DNA of 64,000 nucleotides from the NCBI GenBank assembly GCA_951217055.1, contig OX578276.1, forward strand, positions 31,333,505-31,397,504. The letters run 5' to 3'. The translations under genes were made by a program, and so were the position numbers. Each line of letters starts with the position of its first letter. Position 1 is the first letter of the stretch. Below the pieces are notes generated by a model. The model saw only the letters and a program-made list of their open reading frames with translations, had not been told where the DNA came from and did not search any database. The DNA comes from Gerris lacustris. Lineage: Eukaryota > Arthropoda > Insecta > Hemiptera > Gerridae. Below, one piece after another: positions 20,259-31,005 of the stretch.

Positions 20259-20861
20259 TTATGACAAATAACACATCAACTTAATTCAGTTAATAAAATC
20301 AGGTGGATTATAGTTGGCGATGAATTAGTTGCATTTCCTAATTTTTATCTTAAAGGCATATCTAGCACGTCATTGACATAATTATAATTATAGGTGTAAG
20401 CAATAACATAATTGGAATATACATGTGGTTAGATGATTTTACCTGACTTTTTACGTCAAAGGTATTTAATTACTTTTGTTAAAGTTCAATATCAAATAAA
20501 ACTAGGTTAAATAGCTGACTTTACATAACTTATACAACCGTATTCAAACCGCAACTATTTCATATTCAGGGTTCACTCGTCTTGACCCATCTTTTATTTT
20601 TTACTGAATTCAAATTAAATGATAAGAAAAGGATACTAATGTTATTAATACATTTGTTCCTTAAATAATATCAAGGTATATATTATATATCACTTTGAAT
20701 ACTCGATGTATTCTAGTGTAACATATCTAACAACCTTTTTTTTACAAACTTCTTTTTCAAGAATAAAGCTGAGATCTTGTTTTTACTTTTATTTCCAATT
20801 CTCTGAATTTTCCCGAGATATCATCGGAAAAAATGCCCTCGGAAGAAAAGTCCAAAATAAT
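20259..20861. other. AT-rich DNA, nothing recognised
   Basis: No coding frame and no repeat shared with the rest of the window was identified. Confidence 0.45.
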
Positions 20862-21240
20862 TAAACTTTAATCGTTAATGGTAGTTTTTAAATAAAATTA
20901 GTTAATTTTTTATAAGGTTATAATTTCCAACAGTTAACACATCCAAAATAGACTGCCAATTAGTGTGGCACATAGCTTCCTTGCATCCTATTATTTACTT
21001 TATCGTTATATTGTTTATTGAGTACATTTTTTTTCCCCGACCTAAAATTCCAATTTTAAATTTAAGGTCACGTTTACGCGAGCGTTGTGCGTGAACGCTT
21101 GGACGAATAACCTTGTCCAACGATGTGAAGCACTAATTGACAGTCTATTTTGAATGTGTTAACTATTTGAAATGGAAATTATAACCTTATAAAAAATTAA
21201 CTATTTATATTTAAATGCTACTATTAATGATTAAAGTTTA
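20862..21240. mobile_element. Inverted-repeat element (about 110-bp arms)
   Basis: The left arm (20862-20972) and right arm (21131-21240) are complementary, including TTATAAGGTTATAATTTCC against GGAAATTATAACCTTATAA and the CAGTTAACACAT block against its complement. The loop carries a piece of family H (21036-21120) and an R1-like end with GTGTGGCACATAGCTTCC. A further complementary pair, AGAAAAGTCCAAAATAA (20834) and TTATTTTGGACTTTTCT (about 22035), lies outside. The structure may therefore be larger, with later insertions between the outer arms. Confidence 0.7.
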
Positions 21241-21288
21241 ATTGAAGCGAGCGTAGCGAGCTTCCTACATTCAACGAAATATGCTCCG

Positions 21289-21290
<2 letters not shown>

Positions 21291-21336
<46 letters not shown>
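21291..21336. repeat. (TCTG)n microsatellite
   Basis: About 11 perfect copies of the TCTG unit at the end of family H copy 2. Other interspersed repeats in the window also carry a shorter TCTG/CAGA block at the equivalent place. Confidence 0.95.
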
Positions 21337-21795
21337 AGTAACGTTCACGCGTGTGACGATAACTTGAGTAAAAGTTGACCGATTTAGTTGAAATTTGGTA
21401 TACATGATCCTCTTACTAATACTCAGGCTAAGTTCGTTGGACAGCGTGATCCGTCCAAGAGTTCGCGCGCAACGCTCGCGTAAACGAGAGGTACAAAAAT
21501 TAAATTGGAATTTCAGGACGGGAAAAGATTCTATCATCATCTATTCGATGAGACGAACATTTTTTACAAATAACATTTTTTACTAAAACCAACAGCGACA
21601 CCGCTATGACTTAATAAAGATCGCTAAAACTATTAAAGCGGACCTAAACGTTTATAATAGAGAAAACAACCTTTTTACCGATATCTTACGTTCTAACAAA
21701 ACGATTTTAATAAAACTTCATATACACCATCTAATGCACAATTGAAACAGGTATGCAAAATTTCAAATTGATACAAGCAAAATTCTTTGCGTAGT
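21337..21795 (-). repeat. Interspersed repeat family H, copy 2
   Basis: Inverted relative to 2325-2780. Landmarks in this orientation are AGTAAAAGTTGACCGATTTA, CGCAACGCTCGCGTAAACGA, AAGATCGCTAAA, ATATCTTACGTTCTAACA and ATTTCAAATTGATAC. The overlapping frames at 21271-21586 are chance. Confidence 0.75.
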
Positions 21796-22807
21796 GACGA
21801 GATACATTTATAATAATTGTTTAAAAGCTACCGCGGGTGGTGAAGATTGTTATAGTCGTATAGTGTATAGGTTTATTTAGGAAGTAAAGCTTTGTACCGA
21901 GTACCCCCACTCTTCCCCACACCCCTCTTCCACTTATCTTTAACTATGACATTCATCATGATTAATAAATTTCAATATTCAGTATTTCATTGCAATACGC
22001 TCGCTTCAATGATAGAGCCACGCGATGCCTAGTTATTTTGGACTTTTCTTCATTGAGCATTCCATGAGCGCATTTTTTCCCGTCTACCCATTGTCGAGCC
22101 CTCCTATTTCATCAATTTTTCCTGGATTATAACGCGTTCAATTTCTGATGAGATTTTAGGTGAAAAGGGATCCGTTGAACCTATTTATTTCTTGTTAGCT
22201 TCAAAATTATATTTTCAAAATCTAACCTTGCTATTTCTCTGCCAGCATGGCTTCTGTCCTTAAGATCTAAATAAAGATTGAAATGTACCTAACATATGAA
22301 AACAAAAATCAATATTCCAACAATATCTATGGTAGACTGTCTAAATATGACATCTGAACAAGTTGTTAAAAAAGAGAGCAGAAGATTTTCCTTTTGAAAC
22401 AGGGTGCGTCTTATATTCGATGCATTAATGTTTTTTTCCAAATGATTTGTTTGAAAATCGGATGCTTCTTATATTCGAGGGCGTCTTACATTCGATGCAA
22501 ATATACAGTAATAAATTAAAGTAGGTATTATCGGATTTTAATTCAATCCCAATAATTTTATCTGAAAGAATATTATTTTTAGAAGCAAACCTCCCGTCAT
22601 CAAAGCAGACGTGTTTTAATAAGACCAGCATCTATGGAAGTACTCATATGATTTTAAAGAAATTTAGATGGTTGGTCGAACATTTGACCAGTAGATAGTC
22701 CGGTATTATGATGGTCGGTGGTAGTACCCTTTTATTTCTAATTAATATTATTATAAATGGATCCACTTCAGTCCGGTATTAATTTTAACCTTCTGCGTAC
22801 ATATTCA
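21796..22807. other. Intergenic, no gene seen
   Basis: Apart from the outer complement (about 22030-22050) of the 20.8 kb inverted repeat, nothing recognisable. The minus-strand frame at 22425-22631 has no family resemblance. Confidence 0.45.
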
Positions 22808-23536
22808 GGGTGGGCCAAAAACACCGCACTTTTTTGAACACTTATAGCTCAGCTTCTGTAGTAGATATAGATATGGGGTTTGCGGCGTCTGAAAACTACA
22901 TTCTTCTACTTTAAATTTCATATCAATAACTTTAAAAACTATTGGGTGAAAACCACGCAATGACATGACGGTTTAAAATAGGGTCTTAAAAAAAGTCGTT
23001 GTCCGGGTAGTGCATGATCATGTCTGGTATTATAGTTTTGATAGAATAAATTACCATATGTTGGAAGGAGAGGGGGGAGGGGGGGGGGGTTCTTTGTAGG
23101 TAAGTAAGAGTACCTCAGTGTTATAACAAACATTAAAGATGTGTGAAGCACAATGTTGCCTGAAGACTGGACAATTCTCTTGCAAGTATTGAATTGTTTG
23201 CAAGGAGCGATGGGACGGGGCACTTTCTTGCATTAACGTGTAATTTTGGGACTCCTCCCACTTACCTACATAGAACCCCCCCCCCCCCCTTCCAACATAT
23301 GGTAATTTATTCTATCGAACTATAATACCAGACAAAACCCCTACCCGGACAATGACTTTTTTTAAGACCGTATTTCAAACCGTCATTGCATGGCTTTCAC
23401 CCAATCGTTTTTAAAGTTATAGCTATGCAATTTAAAGTAGAAGAATGTAGTTTTCAGACCCCGCAAACCCCATATCCCTATCTACTACAGAAGCTGATCT
23501 ATAAGTGTTCAAAAAGTGCGGTTTTTTGGCCCACCC
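22808..23536. mobile_element. Long-arm inverted-repeat element, Tc1/mariner-related
   Basis: The ends are GGGTGGGCCAAAAA and its complement ahead of GGCCCACCC. The left arm (22808-23105) and right arm (23260-23536) stay complementary over nearly 300 bp with scattered mismatches, for example CCATATGTTGGAAGG against CCTTCCAACATATGG. The 154-bp loop encodes, on the minus strand, a scrap of a Tc1/mariner-type transposase (23162-23233). G- and C-runs sit at the inner edge of each arm. It looks like a short deletion product of a transposon with very long terminal repeats. Confidence 0.8.
23162..23233 (-). pseudogene. Tc1/mariner-type transposase scrap
   Basis: The segment MQESAPSHRS followed by LQTIQYLQENCPVF resembles the region around the second catalytic Asp of Tc1/mariner transposases (pattern QDSAPSH-x-TQ-x-L-x-N-P-F). 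The Asp is replaced by Glu here. It fills the single-stranded loop between the two arms, and the flanking frame runs into arm sequence that is not transposase-like. Confidence 0.6.
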
Positions 23537-24355
23537 AGTAGTATTTAATAAGTAACAGTGTGCGACCCAACTAGGAATTAAAACCAATCCAAACAACCCA
23601 ACTTTCAACATGGGTGCGATTAAACAATTAAAGGTATAATTAAAGGTTAAGGTATAATAATTTTGTGTGAAGTCGTCGTTTGGTTATTGAACTAAACCTC
23701 TTTCACGATGAGTCGTTATCACTCATTGATAAAATAACACAGTGGAGGCATTCCAATCTGACCATTCGGCCAATAAATGGACACGAGGACGAGGAAGCTA
23801 TGTTCCACACTAATTGGCAGAATATTTGTTATATAACATGAAAAAGTTACATAAAATTGTAAATAAGTTTTAATTATTTATTGTATTTATTACCCTGAAA
23901 AGTCCGTTATCTTAGAATAAGTAAATGCATTTAATGTGGGGTGGGCATTTACTTACCACATGGTTATTTGTGTCGTAAAAAATACCTAGGGCAAAACACA
24001 AATTTAACTACATGTCACTTTTCCCGGAATAGTCTAGTTTCCATGATATTAAATAAAATGAATTTGACCCCACTTGAAGTGGAATCCAACCACCTTTCAA
24101 TTCCTAGAGGAGTCACAATATGTATATACAAAATACTTAATAATATATAAATAAAATTGGGCATTTTTTTTACTTAAGCACCCCCTTATATCCCTTTGAC
24201 TCAGTAGCGTACACAGAAAATTTTTTCGGGGGGGCCCAACCTAATTTAACTTATATGCGGGTTTAGCATACCCCATAATTTATTATAATTGTAATTTCTC
24301 CCCCTTTTCAACACTCTAATTTCAGATAGGATATGGAGCATGAGTGGAGTTCATC
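23537..24355. other. Intergenic, no gene
   Basis: Contains an R1-like end at about 23795-23822 (GAGGAAGCTATGTTCCACAC, then TAATTGGCAG) and a G-run at 24228-24234. The Met-initiated frame at 23941-24150 is AT-rich and not recognised. Confidence 0.45.
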
Positions 24356-24553
24356 ATTAAAGGTAGAAGGAAAAGTCTCTCCACGTAAGACATTTTTTAT
24401 TAAAAAAAAAAAAAAAGCAGCTTTCGGCCTCTATAAGGCCATCTTCAGTGCCGAAAGAGGTGAAAAGTGAATCACCCAAAGGAACTCATAGGGTGGGGTG
24501 AGTCATGCGAAGCCAGACGCTGGCACAAGACACATCGCTGTCTTCTACCTTTA
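24356..24553 (-). mobile_element. Short element with a Penelope-type tail between 13-bp inverted repeats
   Basis: TTAAAGGTAGAAG at 24356-24368 faces its complement CTTCTACCTTTAA at 24541-24553. Between them, on the minus strand, lie a hammerhead-like motif (24421-24448) and then a poly(A/T) run at 24402-24416 (a T-run on the minus strand). The motif plus tail resembles the 3' end of the Penelope element at 13.6 kb. The size (198 bp) and the flanking inverted repeats suggest a small non-autonomous derivative, but this is inference. Confidence 0.5.
24421..24448 (-). ncRNA. Hammerhead-like motif with intact core
   Basis: On the minus strand: CTGAAGA-T-GGCC-TTATAGA-GGCC-GAAAG. The CUGANGA and GAAA blocks are both intact and stem II is a perfect GGCC helix, but one unpaired base precedes stem II. 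A competing 8-bp hairpin also exists (CTTTCGGC just upstream pairs with GCCGAAAG), which would occlude the core. Whether it cleaves cannot be judged from sequence. Confidence 0.5.
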
Positions 24554-24614
24554 ACTCTAATTTCAATTTCTAACCTCATATTTAATTAAATTAAAATCCT
24601 ATGAGGTGACACCT

Positions 24615-25562
24615 CACTATGTGATGTGATCGTTCTAAAGAACGATTATGTCTCCGATTCCAATAATTCCAAGACAGAAATCTGTTTCAGTTATCAGACA
24701 TTTTTGATCCCGTTTCTGGCTGTTAGTCTGTCTCTCGCTCAATCATTGCGAACAATTCTTAAAAACTACTCTTTCGATTTTAATGAAATTCGGATGGCAG
24801 TTAATTAGCATATAAAAAGTCCATTGTTGGTCCTATATAAGGTCCAATCTTCTGGTCCCATTTCCCTCCACCACATTTCTCGCACCTGCCACCATTTCTC
24901 TTCCACATGTGCACACACATACATTTATTTACACCTTATCTTCAAAAATATTCATCTGATTTTATAAAACTTATCTAATAGAAGCTCACAGATTAATTTT
25001 AACTGTCTGCGCTGTTTAAATTTTGGTAAATTGATACTTTAAATCATGTAAAAATCAAACCAATTTTGACTAATTTAAAAAAGAAGGGAAAATTGAGTAA
25101 ATTTAACATGAATAAAGTATCAATATAGCTATATTTTAAGAGCGCAGAAGGTTGAAATTATTCTTGGGTTATCTGCGGGCTACTTTAAACAAACAATTAA
25201 AATTTCATAAAAATCAGATGAGTACTTTTGAAGATAAAGGTGTAAATAAATGTATGTCTGTGCGAATGAGGAAGAGAAATAAATAGGTGCAGAAGATTGA
25301 AACTTATACTGGATCAGCAATGTTATAACCTGGCTAATTATGACCTACCATCAAAATTTCAATAAAATTGGACGAATAGCTTTTAAGATATGTTGGTTCA
25401 CAAAAATTGAAGGTCAGGCGGACACGGGACCCAAACTGTACCCTGATGTTGAACAGATTTCTGTCTTGGAATTTTTGAAATCGGAGACATAAAAATTGTT
25501 CGTTCTTCAGAACTGTCACATATTATCTTCCGTTTCCTTTGGTAAGCTCGGAAGCAAAACGT
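24615..25562. repeat. Two R1 copies arranged head to head
   Basis: The first copy (24615 to about 25110) reads in reverse and the second (about 25110-25562) reads forward, so the pair forms an inverted repeat of about 450-bp arms. Mirror landmarks are TCGTTCTAAAGAACGA against TTCGTTCTTCAGAAC at the outer ends, and the TTTACACCTTATCTTCAAAA block against its complement nearer the centre. The second copy ends in the R1 hairpin GGTAAGCTCGGAAGC. The small frames inside are not genes. Confidence 0.75.
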
Positions 25563-26019
25563 GATCCATACTGCAAAAGCAAACGTGGATTTGGAGCACA
25601 TACGAATTTCAAATTTTTAACTAGAAGAGAATTCTTCTCTAAGAAAATTAAATACCTATTGCAAAACAAAAGAATCATTCGCTCATTCGCTGGGTAATTA
25701 CATGGCACATTTAACATCAAATGTTTTCTGAACGCTTTTTGAGTTTTTAGATTTAAATTTACTATGACTATTACTATGTAATATGAATCAGTTTTTTCAC
25801 AAAATGATAAACCGATTTATTTATATTGCTTCTGTTTTTCCACTACATGTCGACGAACACTAGTCCGACCTGAGTCAGCAAGAGGGGAATGCCGCATAGA
25901 CAAGAGGACCCACGTAGCGTTCTACACACAATCCTGGTCAAAAACAAAAATTTGCTACTGAAATCCACAACCATTATTTTCCCGTTTAAGCCAGTCTAGT
26001 GTGCATATTTTAATTCAAT
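25563..26019. other. Intergenic, nothing recognised
   Basis: No gene or shared repeat identified. Confidence 0.4.
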
Positions 26020-27065
26020 TAATTTAATTCCATCGGCAAAAGTTCGAGTTGACACGGGCCTCATTTAATTTAATGTGCTTAACATCTAGGCCGAGCCGGC
26101 AATCGGGTCTATTATTGAACGCATCCCAATTTATTTTGATGCATAATTTCCATCGACAAAATCGGGCCTACTAGCAATCAGGCCGATTCATTGTACTCAT
26201 TCTAATCAATTCAATGCACTTAATTCTATAGCAAAAAATCCGGGCCTAGCTGTCAATCGGAGCAGTCTATTTTTACGAATCCAAATTCAATTCATTGCAT
26301 TAGGATTCGTAATGAATTGAAGCTGTCCTATAATGCAACCTATGCTATTGAACTGGACTGAAACCACAAAAAAAATCATTGAATTCAATTGGCGAAAAAT
26401 CGGGCCCAGCCAAAATCGGGTCGATCAAGTTTAATGTTTTTAGTTCCACTGGCAAAAATCAAGGCCTAGTCGGCAAATGAGCCGATTTATTTCATGCATC
26501 CTAATTTAATGAAATGAATCTAATTCCATCAGCAAAAATCTCGGTCCAGCCAAAATCGGGCCGCTATAGTGTTCAATAGTTTTAATTCCATCGGCCAAAA
26601 TCCGGGCCCAGCCGATCGTCGGGCCGGTATAGTGTTTAATAAATTCAATTCCATCGGCAAAATCCGGGCCCAGCCGACAGTCGGACCGGTATAATGTTTA
26701 ATAAATTTAGTTCCATCGGCAAAATCCGGGCCCAGCCGACAGTCGGGCCTTTCGGGCCGGTATAGTGTGTAATAAATTTAATTCCATCGGCAAAATCCAG
26801 TTCCAGCCGACAGTCGGGCCGGTATTGTGTTTACTAAATTTAATTCCATCCGCAAAATTCGGGCCCAGCCGACAGTCGGGCCGGTATAGTGTTTAATAAA
26901 TTTAATTCCATCGGCAAAATCCGGGCCCAGCCGACAGTCGGGCCTTTCGGGCCGGTATAGTGTTTAATAAATTCAATTCCATCGGCAAAATCCTGGCCCA
27001 GCCGACATTTGGGCCGGTAGAGTGTTGAATGAATTAAATTCTATCGGCAAATCCGGGCCGACCTT
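26020..27065. repeat. GC-richer tandem array, unit about 62 bp
   Basis: About 16 copies of a unit containing ATTCCATCGGCAAAATC, CGGGCCCAGCCGACAGTC and GGGCCGGTATAGTGTTTAAT. The left third (26020-26560) is much more diverged than the right third. An extra 8-bp GGGCCTTT-like insert occurs twice, 194 bp apart (about 26743 and 26937). This suggests a three-unit higher-order block spread by unequal exchange. The array is clearly richer in G+C than its surroundings. Confidence 0.9.
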
Positions 27066-27739
27066 ATTTGGGGTAATTAAGTGTATACACACCATAAGAT
27101 AATAATTAATTTCTTTTATTGGAAAATATTTACAGCCAATTCGAATGCATCTGTCATTACTGTGTTTTTTTGGTTTTAAGTGTATGACGGGTACTTATTT
27201 AGGCAAAGGATCATATTATACAGAGTAGTATACATTACTTAGTCTAAATTACTATTAAGACAAAGGGATATTTAGTTCAATGTTTGGACAAAGGAATGTC
27301 ACACTTGTGTATGTAAATATGATAATATCCTTTAGTCTAAATAACTATTAACACAAAGGAATATTAAATATACGCTAAAAAAAACTTTTCTGTATAAGAT
27401 TTACGTGCGATAATACTTGATTTTAAAATAACTTAATGAAACTTCCCAAAAAATGCTTTATACATTTCTTGACATCAATGTCTTGGGCAGACATACACAT
27501 ACAAATCTTTGAGACTTTTGTTGAGCAGCAAATACGTGTCTAAATTTAATTTTTAGTATCACTTTCAATCAAATTCGGATCTTAGCTCATTACAAATGTC
27601 TGAGCTTCACACGCAGGAGGTCTGGGTTTGATTCATCATGGATTATTATTATTATTATGTCTTGAATCAATATTCTAGAGGTTATAGATAAGAAATAGAA
27701 ATGATAAGCGTGCTTAATCAACTAACATAACCATAAGTT
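27066..27739. other. Intergenic, shared fragment
   Basis: A fragment around 27285-27365 (AATGTCACACTTGTGTAT, then AATATCCTTTAGTCTAA) resembles 40660-40725. The last 15 bases are the target duplication of the LINE that follows. No gene. Confidence 0.45.
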
Positions 27740-27756
27740 TTTTTTTTAAATAACGC

Positions 27757-29073
27757 CTACGCCGTTGGCAACAAGGCCATTCGGCTTCTTGCAGCCCAAT
27801 AAAGTTTTGCCATGGTGGCACTGTCTACATTTAAGTCTAAATTGTTTCTGTCGTTCTCGATGAAATCTGTCAATGCTGTACATACTGGGAGGTGCTGGCC
27901 ATCCATCTCATTTGCTAGGCAAAGAGGGCACACCGGGCTCTCCACCACGCCTATCCTGTACAAGTGCCGTTGCAGATAATCATGTCCTGTCTTTAAACGA
28001 AAGCCTGCCACAGCTTCTCTTCTGCTGATTGTGTGTGGGATTGGGTTCTCCACCAGACTCTGCCACGTTTTCCCTTCTGCCTGATTTAGCTGCGACTCCT
28101 TAATTGCATCTTTATAATGGGCTCTGATGAGTCTTTTGACTGCGCAATAAGAGAGCGGTGGATCGGGTTGTTGCATCCCAGCTCCTTTCCGAGCTAGCTC
28201 GTCCGCCGTCTCATTTCCCGCCAAGCCGCAGTGGCTCGGGACCCATTGGAAGACGACACGAATTCCTTTTTCCATAAGGAGATTTACCCGTCTTCTTGAT
28301 GCAACAACCTCAGCGTGGTCACAAATAGCCCTACTGCAAACTGCCATAATTGCAGTCTGAGAGTCTACGAAGAGCACAAATTGGGAGGTTTCCTTAACTT
28401 CATCAATTTTTGCGAGCGCCATCGATATAGCTTTAACTTCCCCGTCAAAGTTTGTGCACCTGCTTCCAACTGGTGCAAATAGTTGAAACTCCCGACTATA
28501 GACGCCCGCTCCTGCATTACGTGTAGCTGATTGGGCGGACCCATCGGTGTAAACATGGAACCAGTCCTTTTCGGGGTATAGACAGTGGATGGTTTCTAGT
28601 GACAGCACTTTCATTTCCCATTCGGGGGTCTGATCTTTGTTAATCGGCTTAGTCAGATCTAACCTCGCCTCTGCTACATATTTTAGATATACACTCTCTT
28701 GTACAAAAGGTTGCCTTCTCCCTAAATCCAGATCTTTTGTTTCCAGTAATTCTGTTAGTTTAAGACCTAACGGCTTTTGCGTTTTTAAGCGCTGTGCCGA
28801 CGTCTCCTGTAGGTCCCAGTGTTTAATATCTAATCGCTTCACTCTTTCAGATAGGCTTATTGCTGCTATTTCTCTCCTGATTTGGAGGGGTTCAATGCCA
28901 GACTGAATTTCCATGGCTGCAATAGGTGTAGACTTCGCAGCTCCAGTAACCAGTCTTAGCGCCTTATTCTGAACCAGTTCCAGCGCCTTCAGTGAGTTTT
29001 CTGACGCTGTCAGTAGAATCTCACTCCCGTATTCCATTGTAGGCCTGATGTAGGACTTATAAGTCAAGGCCAT
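27757..29073 (-). pseudogene. LINE ORF2, C-terminal part: thumb, RNase H, zinc knuckle
   Basis: A 438-codon frame. Residues 1-45 are the RT thumb (YIRPTMEYGSEIL, then ALELVQNKALRLVTGA). RNase H spans about 173-300 with Asp177 (YTDGSA), Glu212 (GEVKAI), Asp237 (FVDSQTA), His281 (WVPSHCGLAGNE) and Asp291 (TADELA), so the active site is complete. A Cys-x2-Cys ... His-x3-Cys knuckle lies at 382-398 (CPLC, then HLPVC). The frame continues the upstream RT frame in phase and is separated from it by one TAG at 29092-29094. The stop near 27757 lies just inside the poly(A) tail. Confidence 0.9.
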
Positions 29074-29091
29074 AAGATCCTGATTTGCTCC

Positions 29092-29712
29092 CTATTTTAT
29101 CCCCGCCAGTCTCTTCAGCAACCCCAGCCTGCCTTCTCCCTGTTGGACAAGCTTTTCTATGTGTTTCTTCCATCCCAATTTACCATCCAGTCTAATGCCA
29201 AGATAAGTAGCCGAATCAGTTTGTGGCAAAGCCGTGTTGTTAAACTTGATCTCCACCTTCTGCCTTTTAGTGGAAAGACTAAAGACTTGATATTCTGTCT
29301 TAGACGTATTTACTTCAAGTTGATTGTCTTCGGTCCACAGCTTCAGTGTCTCCATTGCCGAGTTAAGGCAGGTTTCAATAGCTTTAATCTGACTGCTAGT
29401 AGTCCAAACCACTAAATCATCTGCATATAGGAGTGTTCTGACACCGGGAATGGATTCTAGGACAGATACCACATCGTTGATCATCAGGTTAAAAAGTGTG
29501 GGGCTCAAAACTGCGCCCTGTGGGACCCCTTTCTGCGTTTGCTTGTAAGGAGAAACGGTTCCATTGAATTTGACCCTGATATACCGTTGGTTTAAAAGAG
29601 GACAAATGCTCTTATACATGTTTCCTGCCACACCAATACCTCTGATTTTGTGGAGCAGCCTTTCTCTCCAGACTTTGTCAAAAGCAGCCTTTAGATCCAC
29701 GAAGACCGCCAC
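29092..29712 (-). pseudogene. LINE ORF2, reverse transcriptase palm and fingers
   Basis: A 206-codon frame with FVDLKAAFDKVW (first catalytic Asp at about residue 6), GVPQGAVLSPTLFN (62-75) and YADD (96-99), then TYLGIRLD (about 169). These are the core motifs of non-LTR reverse transcriptases, all intact. The frame is out of phase with the upstream part, with the shift falling at about 29712-29725. It ends in a TAG followed directly in phase by the RNase H frame, so this stop is a simple nonsense mutation. Confidence 0.92.
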
Positions 29713-30182
29713 CGTGCTCTGCTTTCTATGGAATCTTGTGACAGGTATGCCACCTGTTCAACGGTATTCCTGCGTCGTCTAAACCCAGCTTGCTTGTCAG
29801 AGATCACCCGCCGCTTTTCCAAGAAGGTGTGCAGTCTAGATAACAGTAGTCGTTCATACAACTTTGAAAACATACTAGTAAGGGCAATGGGTCTGCAGTT
29901 CTCTGGTTTGTTGATTGGTTTGTCCTTCTTTGGAATGGGTATTATGTCCGCCTTGTGCCATGCAGTTGGAGTTCCCTGTTCCCAGACCTTGTTCATGTAT
30001 TTCAAGACAGTGGCTCTTGCTGAACCACCAAGATGCGTAATGAACTCTGGAATTATGTCATCGGGACCGGCGCATTTACCTCTTGGCATCTTTTCAATGG
30101 CCGACTCTAGCTCTGTCATGCAAAAGGGTAAGTAAAAGAGCGAGTTTTCTAATTTATCAAGGCAAGTGGGCCAAACCTTCAA
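29691..30182 (-). pseudogene. LINE ORF2, N-terminal part of reverse transcriptase
   Basis: A 163-codon frame with MPRGKCAGPDDIIPEFI (RT motif 0/1 region), WHKADIIPIPKKDKP, and NCRPIALTSMFSKLYERLL (motif 2 region), then KQAGFRRRRNTVEQV. The arrangement matches the start of a non-LTR RT domain. It shifts frame at its end, just before the FVDLKAAFD motif. It is in phase with the linker frame upstream, across a stop at 30261-30263. Confidence 0.92.
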
Positions 30183-30260
30183 ATCTGATTTTCGACATTT
30201 TGGTCCTGAGTGGCAGTTGCTAATTTTTGAATAGTATGAACAGAACAGTTTTGAAATATC

Positions 30261-30719
30261 CTAATTTGATGTAAGTGTCTTTCCAGAAGCGGTTACAAAG
30301 GGGTTGCGCTTTGCAGGTTCCGTGGTCTTGTTTATTTTGGAAAGAAAGCGATGAGCTTCAGCACCATCTTTCCTGAAATTTAACTTTTCTAAAAACCGCC
30401 TATAAGTGCTCTTCTTTGCTACGAAAATCTCCTTCCTAAGCTGAGCCCCCTTAGCCTTAAGAAGAACCTTATCCTCCTGTAGATGACTCTGTTCATACGC
30501 GTCCCTGGCTCTGTTCCTTTCCTCTTTTAGTTTTTGCAGTTTTTCACTCCAGAAGGGTGAGTACTTTTTGACGCAGCCTCTAGGTATTGCTTTAGTAGCA
30601 CATTTAATAACGGCCCCTTGTAGTTTTCTGTATGCAGCATCTATATTTCCCTGAATGACATCATCATTTATGTGCTCATCACACAATTTAGAAAAGAGAC
30701 CCCAATTTGCTTTTTTCAA
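30261..30719 (-). pseudogene. LINE ORF2, linker between endonuclease and reverse transcriptase
   Basis: A 152-codon frame rich in Lys and Arg, with the block FWSEKLQKLKEERNRARDAYEQ and AHRFLSKINKT. The P-FW-x-L-x-L-R-x-R-A block is the usual connection between endonuclease and RT in I/R1-type elements. The coding similarity extends upstream of the Met to about 30830 (frame reads PGDFGHKLLKVAIIKRNRK), so the Met is internal. Confidence 0.8.
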
Positions 30720-30830
30720 ATTCCATCTAGCTGTACGAGGTTCCTTGGGCTTCCTGTTCCTCTTGATAATGGCTACCTTTAATAGCTTGTGTCCAAAGTC
30801 TCCTGGTGCGTGGTCTAAGGTGTGTTCTAT

Positions 30831-30990
30831 TTATCCCCTTAAGGCTGTGTGAGCCATAATTGCATCAGGGCTACTTGTATAGCCTCTGTAAGAGATAAAA
30901 GTGGGGATGCATTTTTCATTTCGTATGATCTCAACTGGGGAAGCATCAATAAAATCTTCAAAAATTTTTCCAACAGCAGTGGTGTGAGTG
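30831..30990 (-). pseudogene. LINE ORF2, last part of the AP-like endonuclease
   Basis: About 53 codons. IFEDFIDASPVEIIRNE, then PTFISYRG, then TSSPDAIMAHTAL fit the final blocks of the apurinic-type endonuclease (the G-x-PTF-x-SSPD-x-A pattern, with the conserved SPD). The Met-initiated frame starts at 31013, but its first codons are target-site duplication and flank. A frameshift separates it from the linker near 30830. Confidence 0.75.
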
Positions 30991-31005
30991 ACATAACCAT
31001 AAGTT

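Larger units (their letters stand above)
27740..30990 (-). mobile_element. 5'-truncated non-LTR retrotransposon with RT and RNase H
   Basis: The element reads on the minus strand and is flanked by a 15-bp target duplication ACATAACCATAAGTT (27725-27739 and 30991-31005). The T-run just inside the left copy is its poly(A) tail. From 5' to 3' it holds the end of the endonuclease, a linker, reverse transcriptase, RNase H and a C-terminal zinc knuckle. This order and the RNase H place it among the I/R1-type LINEs. At least two frameshifts and two in-frame stops make it inactive. ORF1 and most of the endonuclease are missing. Confidence 0.93.
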
